From NCBI GenBank assembly GCA_002382495.1, contig DFXW01000015.1, positions 98,973 through 162,972 on the forward strand: 64,000 nucleotides of DNA. The letters run 5' to 3'. This document shows, one piece after another, positions 45,901 to 54,900 of this stretch. A program made the translations under genes and the position numbers. Each line of letters begins with the position of its first letter. Within the stretch, counting starts at the first letter, position 1. This stretch comes from Flavobacterium sp. UBA4098 (GTDB taxonomy: Bacteria; Bacteroidota; Bacteroidia; Flavobacteriales; Flavobacteriaceae). Below the pieces are notes generated by a model. It was not told the origin of the DNA and ran no database searches. It saw nothing but the letters and a program-made list of their open reading frames with translations.

Positions 45901-48900
45901 GGTTGTGCACCGGTTACTGATTCTATGGATCTTACTGTATATGCTAAGCCTGTTGTTAATGCTGGATTAGATAGAACGGATATATGTGAAGGAACTTCGG
46001 TTACCCTTGTTGGAGCAGCTGCTAGAAATTATAGTTCTATAACTTGGTCAAAATCAACTGGCGCAAATGGTAGTTTTGATTTTACTTCTAATGTTGTTAA
46101 TCCAACCTATACTTTAGGTTCTGCTGATGTTTCCACGGTAACATTAACTATGTCTGCATTGCCAAATGCGGCTTGTCCACAAATTGCAGTAACAGATGCA
46201 ATGACTATTTATATAAACAAAAAACCAGTAATTACTTCTACTGCAGATGAAATTACAATGTGTGCTGAAACTTTTACTTTGCCCAATTTAGTAACTGTTA
46301 CTGATGCAAATTCTATTCTTTGGACAAATACAACTCGAGCAACGGGTTCTCCAGGTACAATAAGTAACCCTACTTCATTGACACCAAGTTTTTCTCCATC
46401 TATAGGAGAAATTGCTAATGGTTTTGTCAAGTTGAAGATTACAGCTACTCCGAAAGCAGGATGTTCAGTAACACCTGAAAAAGAAATCAAGGTGTTTTTA
46501 ACTCGTAAAGTTACTGCTGACGCAGGAAATAATCGAGAGTTTTGTCAAGGAAGTCCTATTATTATTGATAATGGAGCTTCAACAACAGCAAGTAGCTATT
46601 ATTGGACAGAAAATGGAACAGGTACTATTAAGGCCTCAACAATTAATACAGTGCATCCCGAATATATTCCAGGTGCTAATGAAACAGGAATTGTAACATT
46701 AACTTTACATGCAGTAAATCCTAGTCCTTGTACAGGGGAAGTGTTAGATACAATGACAGTTACAATTAAAGCGAGCCCTACTGTAAGTGCTGGACCAGAT
46801 TTCACAATTTGTGCTGGATCTAATGCTAGTTTAGGAAATGCTTCTACAAACTATTCAGATACAATTGTATGGACTAGATCAACAAACAATGATGGTACTT
46901 CGACTTCAGGTTATGTTGGAGGGACTTTTATAGGAACAGGAATAAATCCAACCTATGTACCTTCTCAAGATGATATAAATTTAGGGTATGTATATTTAAG
47001 CGTTTCGGCTTCTAATACTTCTTGTGCAGGATTTGTTTCGGATATATTGAAAGTAACTATAGCGCCAGGAACTTCAGTTTCTGCAGGTGTAAATGGAACT
47101 ATTTGCGAGGGTGCCAACTTTAATTTGGCGTTAGCTAATTCAAATGCAACAACTGTTGCATGGACAAGTTCACAAAATAGTGACGGTTCATCTATTTCTA
47201 CTTATCAATCAGGATCTTTTAGTACTACAACCAATGCAATTACAAATTATGCACCAAGTAATGATGATGTTGCTAGAGGTTATGTATTCTTAACAATTAC
47301 AGGAACAGGTAATATTACATGTCCTGTTGATAAAAGTACCATTCGATTGGATATTATTAAAAAACCAACAGTTAGTGCTTCTGATATTCAAATGTGTATG
47401 AATACAACTGGTGGAGTAGTGTTAAACGGTTCAGGAGCTAATTATACTTCATTAGTTTGGTCAAAAATTTCTGGCCCTGCTTCTGGTTACATTAATAATG
47501 GACGTTATTTTACTGGCTTACCTTCTAGCACACCAACCAACGAAGTGGCTAAATTACGTTTAGTAGCTTCACCATTATCAGGTTGTACTGTTGATGCAGT
47601 TAAAGAAATTACAATTAATATTCAAGCGTTACCAACTGTAGAAGCAGGAATTAATGGCGCCACATGTTATATTCCTGGTCAGCCAATTGCACCATTTTCA
47701 ATTATTGGAAGTAGTGTAACTAATGCGGGTAGTTCAACTTGGACAACTTCAGGAGTGAAATCTGGAAAATTTAATTTGGGTACGCCAGTTATTTACGAAT
47801 CGTACAGTGATAATTGTGTTACAGAAACTTTGACATTAACAGCTAATGGTATAGGTGCTTGTAGTACTGTTTCGGTTTCTGATGCAGTTACTTTAGCAGT
47901 AAATTGTACCCCACCAAGTTTAGGAAATATTGGAGGTAATGCAACTATTTGTCAAGGTACTTCGTCTGTGGTTTATACCGTTGCAATAGATTCTAACGTT
48001 CAAACATATAATTGGCAAGTGCCAACTGGAGCAACAATATTTTCGGGGCAAGGCTCAAATTCAATTACAGTAAATTATGGCATTAATGCAATATCAGGAA
48101 CTGTTTCGGTTAACGGAGTTAATGGTTGTGGAAGTGGAATCAGTTCTACTTTATTAGTTACCGTCAATCAACGTCCTACAGCTGCAGCCATTTCTGGTGC
48201 ACAGATTGTATGTGCTGGTTCAACAAATACTTACACTGCATCTGCAATTGCTAATGCAGATTCATATGAATGGACATTACCAAATGGAAGTATTGTAAGT
48301 ACAACAACAAATACACTTTCAATTCCATTTAGTTTAACAGCCACTTCTGGTAATTTAACAGTTAGAGGTTTCAACACTACTTGTGGATTCGGAACTACTT
48401 CTGCTAATTTTGCAATTACAGTTGTACCACTCCCAACCCTAAATAGTGCAGCACCTGCCGACATTTGTAGTCATTCGGTATTTAATTATCAACCTACCTC
48501 ATTAACTACTGGTGTAACGTATACATGGACAAGAGCTGTACAGAGCGGAATTTCTAATCCAGCTGCAAGTGGAACGGGTATCATTAATGAAACTTTATTG
48601 AACACAACTAATGCATTAGTGCCAGTTATTTATACAATAACTACGACTACTACTTCAGGATGTTCGAAATCAGAACCCGTTACTGTTCGAGTTAAACCTA
48701 TTCCAACGTTAACCTCAGTGGCACCAGTTGCTGCTATTTGTTCTGGATCTACTTTTAGTTATTCTCCTACTTCTGATGCCTCAGGTGCTATTTTATGGAC
48801 TAGAGCTACTGTAGTTGGAATTTCTGAAGTTGGTACATCAGGATCAACGACAACAAATGCTACTATTTCTGAGACTTTAACTAATTCTACTTTAAGTCCA

Positions 48901-51900
48901 ATAATTGTTAGATATGTATTGACTTTGCCTGCAATTAATGGATGTACAGGGCCTCAAAAAAATATAGATGTTATTGTAAATCCTGCGCCAAATGTAACTC
49001 CTTTGAGTTCACAAGTATTATGCGAAGGTGATTCTTTAGGAATTAACTTTATTACTACCAATACTGGAGGTACGCCTTCTTTTGATTGGACAAATACTAA
49101 TGGTACTATTGGTTTACTTACAAGTGGTTCCGGAACAATTCCAACATTCACCTTGTTAAATCCATCAACAATCAACCAAGTTGCAACTATTTCAGTTACT
49201 CCTTTATTTACCAACGGTGGTATTAGTTGTACAGGAACACCTCAATCATTTAATATAACAGTTAATCCAACTGCCGATGTAAATCAACCTATTGATCAAG
49301 TAAAATGTAATGGTTTAGCTACAGATGCGATAGTATTTTCAACTACAAATACTACGGGCACTACTACTTACGCTTGGACTAATGATAATTCAAGTATTGG
49401 ATTAGGATCTACTGGAAATGGAAGTATTGCTTCATTTACAGCTGTAAATACAACTTCAATACCACAGGTTGCAACTATTGTAGTTACGCCTACTTACACT
49501 AGTGGTGGTGTTAGTTGTGTTGGATTGTCAAAAACATTTAGAATTACAGTTAATCCTTCTGCTAATGTTGTACAACCTATTTCATCAGTTGTATGTGCAA
49601 ATAGTCTTGTTAGTTCTATTTTTACTACCACTAACACAATTGGAACAACTTCGTATGCTTGGACTAATGATACAACAAGTATTGGATTGGCTGCCTCAGG
49701 AAGTAGTTCAATAACACCGTCATTTACTGCAATTAATTCAGGGGCTACACCAGTTGTTGCCACAATTAATGTTACACCTACCTATACAAATGCTGGAGTA
49801 ACATGTGTTGGTACAATGAAAACTTTTACAATTACGGTAAATCCAGCAGCTCAAGTAAATTCAATAAGTGATATCACTAAGTGTAAAGGAGATTCAGTGA
49901 ACGCTATCGTTTTCTCTACTGCAAATACAATTGGATCAACGACATATTCTTGGACTAACTCTAATCCAACTATTGGTATAGGAGCTTCAGGTACAGGTGA
50001 TATTCCGACTTTTACAACATTAAATTCAGGGACATCTCCTTTAATTGCAACTATAACAGTTACCCCAACATTTACATACAATGGAGTAAGTTGTACAGGA
50101 CCTGTGGAAGTATTTACTATTACGGTAAATCCTGTTGCAGATATGATCCAACCCGTATCTAAAGTAGTTTGTAATGGTGAAACCACTTCGATTAATTTTG
50201 CAACTTCAAATACAGGAGCCACAACTTATAATTGGTCAAGTGATATTGCTATTGGAATGCCAGCCATAACAGGTACAGGATCTATAGCGAACTTTGCTGC
50301 CATTAATTCGGGCAATGCCCCTATTGTGGCAACAATAACTGTTACTCCAACCTATACCAATAATGGTATAAGTTGTGTAGGTTTACCTAAAACATTTACT
50401 ATTACTGTGAATCCATCAGCAGATGTAATTCAGCCTGTAACTCCATTAGTATTGTGTAATGGTACTCCAACTTCGGTTAATTTTACTACATTAAATACTG
50501 GAGGTATAACTACATATACTTGGACTAATAATACACCAAGTATTGGTATAAGTTCTACAGGAATCGGTTCAATAGCAACTTTCCCAGTTGCTAATCTGGG
50601 AACAACACCGCTTACAGCTAGCTTATCTGTTACTCCAACATTTACTAATGCTAGTAAAGCATGTTCAGGTGCAACAAAGACTTTTAGTATAACTATTAAT
50701 CCAACTGCACAAGTAAATCAACCGAATTCTCAAGTTAAATGTAATGGAGAATCAACTACTCCTGTTGCTTTTTCTACTCAAAATACCGTAGGTACAACAA
50801 CTTATTCTTGGACTAACGATACTCCAGGAATTGGATTAAATGCTTCAGGTACAGGAGATATTGCAGCATTTTCACCTGTGAATTCTGGAACTTCACCAAT
50901 TGTGGCTACCATTGTTGTAACTCCAAGTTATTTGAATAATGGAGTTGTATGTACAGGTCCAACTAAAACATTTACCATTACGGTAAATCCTGTGGCAGAT
51001 GTAAGTCAACCTACACCATTAATTCTTTGTAACGGAGTTCAGACTAGTGTCAATTTTGCAACAGCAAATACTGGAGGAACAACAAGTTATTCTTGGACAA
51101 ATACTACACCTAGTATTGGTCTAGCTGCTACAGGTTTTGGTTCAATTCCTAATTTTACATCTGTTAATACTGGAACTATTCCAGTAGTTGCAACAGTTGT
51201 AGTTACTCCTACATTTACTAATGCAGGAAAATCTTGTACAATAACCGGAAATACAAAAACATTCTCAATTACTGTAAATCCATCTGCTGAAGTACAACAA
51301 CCTGCATCAGAAGTTATTTGTAATGGAAGTTCTACAACAGCAGTCAACTTTACAACTTCTTATACAAGTGGTGCAACAACCTTTGCTTGGACTAATTCAA
51401 ATACTAGTATAGGATTGGCGTCATCAGGAACAGGTTCAATTCCATCATTTACTGGTGTTAACTTGGGTACAACTCCTCAGGTAGCTACAATAGTAGTAAC
51501 ACCAACCTACACAAATGCAGGTGTAAGTTGTACAGGAGCACCTAAATCATATACTATAACTGTAAATCCAATTGCACAAGTTAACCAGCCAACTGCTCAA
51601 GTGATTTGTAGTGGAGATACTTATTCATTCAATTTTACTTCTGCAAATACAGGAGGATCAACTACGTATTCTTGGACCAATAACAATACAGCTATTGGAC
51701 TAAACTTAGCAAATGGTACAGGGTCGATTCCATCATTTACAGCTTTAAATACAGGAATGGCTCCAACAGTAGCTACAATTACAGTAATCCCTACATACAC
51801 AAATGGTGGAGTATCTTGTGTTGGTTTACCTAAATCATTTACAATTACTGTAAATCCAATTGCCGATGTCGTACAACCTAATAATCAAGTAGTTTGTAAT

Positions 51901-54900
51901 GGTGCTTCTACTGCAGGCATTACTTTTTCATCTTTAAATGGAACAGGAATTACTACTTATTCTTGGACTAATTCGAATACAAGTATTGGTCTCCCGGTTT
52001 CAGGTTCAGGAGCTGTTATTCCAGCATTTAATGCTGTAAATACCGGAAATATTCCTGTCATCGCCACAATTACGGTAACTCCATCTTACACTAACGCAGG
52101 TGTAGTTTGTACAGGCCCATCAAAAACGTTCACAATTACAGTTAATCCGTCTGCTGATCTAATTCAACCTACTTCTCAAGTTATTTGTAATGGAGCTGCA
52201 ACTGCTTTAGTAAGTTTTATATCTAATAACTTAGGAGGAGCAACTACGTATTCTTGGATAAATAATAATTCTACTATTGGATTAGCGTCTAATGGATCAG
52301 GCAATATTTTGCCTTTTAATGCAGTAAACACTGGAACTACACCTGTAGTAGCTACCATTGTTGTAACTCCGACATTTACTAATGTTAGCCAAGCTTGTGC
52401 TGGTTTAACCAAAACATTTACTATTACAGTTAATCCTTCTGCAGAGGTAATTCAACCAACTGCTTTGGCTTTATGTAACGGAGATATTAGTAATGTGATT
52501 AATTTTAATTCATTAAACTCTGTAGGTACAACCAGTTACACTTGGACTAATACGAATACAAGTATTGGATTAGGTTTAAACGGAGCTGGAACATTACCAT
52601 CATTTACAGCAATAAATACAGGAACTTCTCCTGTTAGTGCAGCTATAACCGTTACTCCAATATATACTAATGGAGGGCAGAATTGTTCTGGGACAATTAA
52701 AACATTTGCTATCACAGTAAACCCTTCTGCTGACTTCAATCAACCAGCTTCACAGGAATTATGTAGTGGTGCAACTACTGCAGCCGTGGCATTTACGACT
52801 GTAAATACGGGTGGTACAACTACTTATTCATGGACTAATTCAAATACTACTATTGGTTTGGCTGCAAGTGGTTCTGGACCAATTCCTATATTTACAGCTA
52901 TTAATTCAGGGGCAACACCACAAATTGCAACAATTATTGTTACTGCTACTTATAGTAATGCAGGTAAATCTTGTTCAACATCTAAAACCTTTACTTATAA
53001 AGTTCATCCAATTCCAAAGGCTACTATTTCTGGTTTAAATAATTTTACAGTTTGTCAGAACGATCCTCAGCCTAGCGTAACATTTACAGGCTCGAATGGA
53101 ACACCACCTTATACTTTCGCTTATAGCATTGGTACTACTAATTTTGTGGTATCTAGTCCTGGAACTTCAAGCTCGGCAACAGTTACTGTACCAACACTTA
53201 ATAATGGAATTTTTGTAGTTAGATTGATTAGTGTTCAAGATGCAAGTGCAACCGCTTGTACCTCTTCAACAATTATTTCACCTAGTGAAGCATTTGTTGA
53301 AGTACTCGAACAAGGAACTATTATACCAGTTTCTTCGAGTACAATAACACAATCACCATGTCAAGGAAGTTCGATTGTTCCAATTGTATTTACAATTGGT
53401 GGTTCGGCAACTAATGCGTATGCAACTAATTTACCAGCAGGTTTAACGGGTGTATTTGATCCAGGGTCTAGTAAATTTACTATATCAGGAAGTCCAACTG
53501 CTACAGGTATTTTTAATTATATTATTCATACCGCAGGATCAACTAAAGGATGTAACTCAACTTATGGAGGTACCTTAACAGTTAAAGCTGATGATGTAAT
53601 TACTGCATTAACGCCAACTACTACTAGTCAGGCAGTTTGTGCATTGTCTCCAATTCAATCAATTTCATATAATTTAGGTGGGGGTGCAACTGGAGGTGAT
53701 GTAACTTTTTCACCACATCAACCATCAGGTATTGTATGGTCTGTAGCCTCAAATATATTGACGATTACTGGTACTTCGAGTGAGGTAGGGGTATTTACTT
53801 ATACCGTTCAATCGTATGGAATTTGCGATCAAACCACATATTCTGGAACAATTGAAATAAAAGAAAATGCTACTGTCAGTATTATATCTGGTAATCCAAA
53901 TCCAACGGTTTGTATTGGAAATTCACTTGGTACAGCTTTACAATATGGAATAACTACTTCTACATCAGCTACTATGATTCTTTCTGGGATTTTGCCTACA
54001 GGAGTTAGTTTCAATGCAATAACAGGAAGTTTCTCAGGGATACCAATTCAAAGCGGTTCATTTCCATACACTATTAGTTCATCTACTGGTTGTGGAAATA
54101 TATTAAGTGGTCTTATCACTGTTAATCCAACTCAATCTATAGTAGATGTGTCTGGCAATACAACACAAATTAATCTGTGTGTTAATAGCCCTATAGATCC
54201 TATTTTATTCAGAGTTGCTCCGGGTGTTTCAGGTGTTACATTTACTCCACCATTACCACTAGGAATTACTTCTGTATTGGATGCGAATAATATTGTAACA
54301 ATATCAGGAACTCCAACAGCTGCTACAACTTCGACAGCTACTTATGCTATTACAACCCAAGGTAGTTGTGGCTCAGTGGCAACAGCTACTATTACTTTTG
54401 ATATTAAACCAGCAGCGACTATTACTTTCATTAGTGGTACAAGCTCACTCAATCAGTCGATATGTCAAAATGGACCAATTGTTCCAATTCAATTTACCAT
54501 TGGTGGAGGAGCAACTGGAATTATTTCACCAACATTACCTACAGGATTAAGTTGGAGTAAAAATTTAGCTGGAGTTTATACTATTTCAGGAAATCCAACA
54601 GCGAATGGAACGTTTACTATTCCAATCACAACTACTGGCTGTCCAATAACCCAAACTATTACAATTACCAATATTAATTCGGTAGTCTCAATTAGTTTAA
54701 TATCGGCTACAGGTACTGATAACCAAACACAGTGTCAATCATCTTCTAATTCGGCTATTGTTCCGATTAAGTATGCAACAATAGGAACTACAGGTGTTAC
54801 TGTTGCAGGATTGCCAACTGGAGTTAGTTCATTATTTAATCCTGTAAATGGTGAATTAGTAATTAGTGGAACTCCAACACAAGCTGGAATTTACAATTAT

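Noticed and set aside
46209..52739. Many minus-strand frames opposite the adhesin
   Set aside because: They recur with the repeat period of the adhesin and reflect its composition (for example V-T-rich mirrored repeats).
48976..53000. Regular repeats considered as CRISPR
   Set aside because: The units are about 287 bases, fully coding and diverged, without short identical repeats and spacers.
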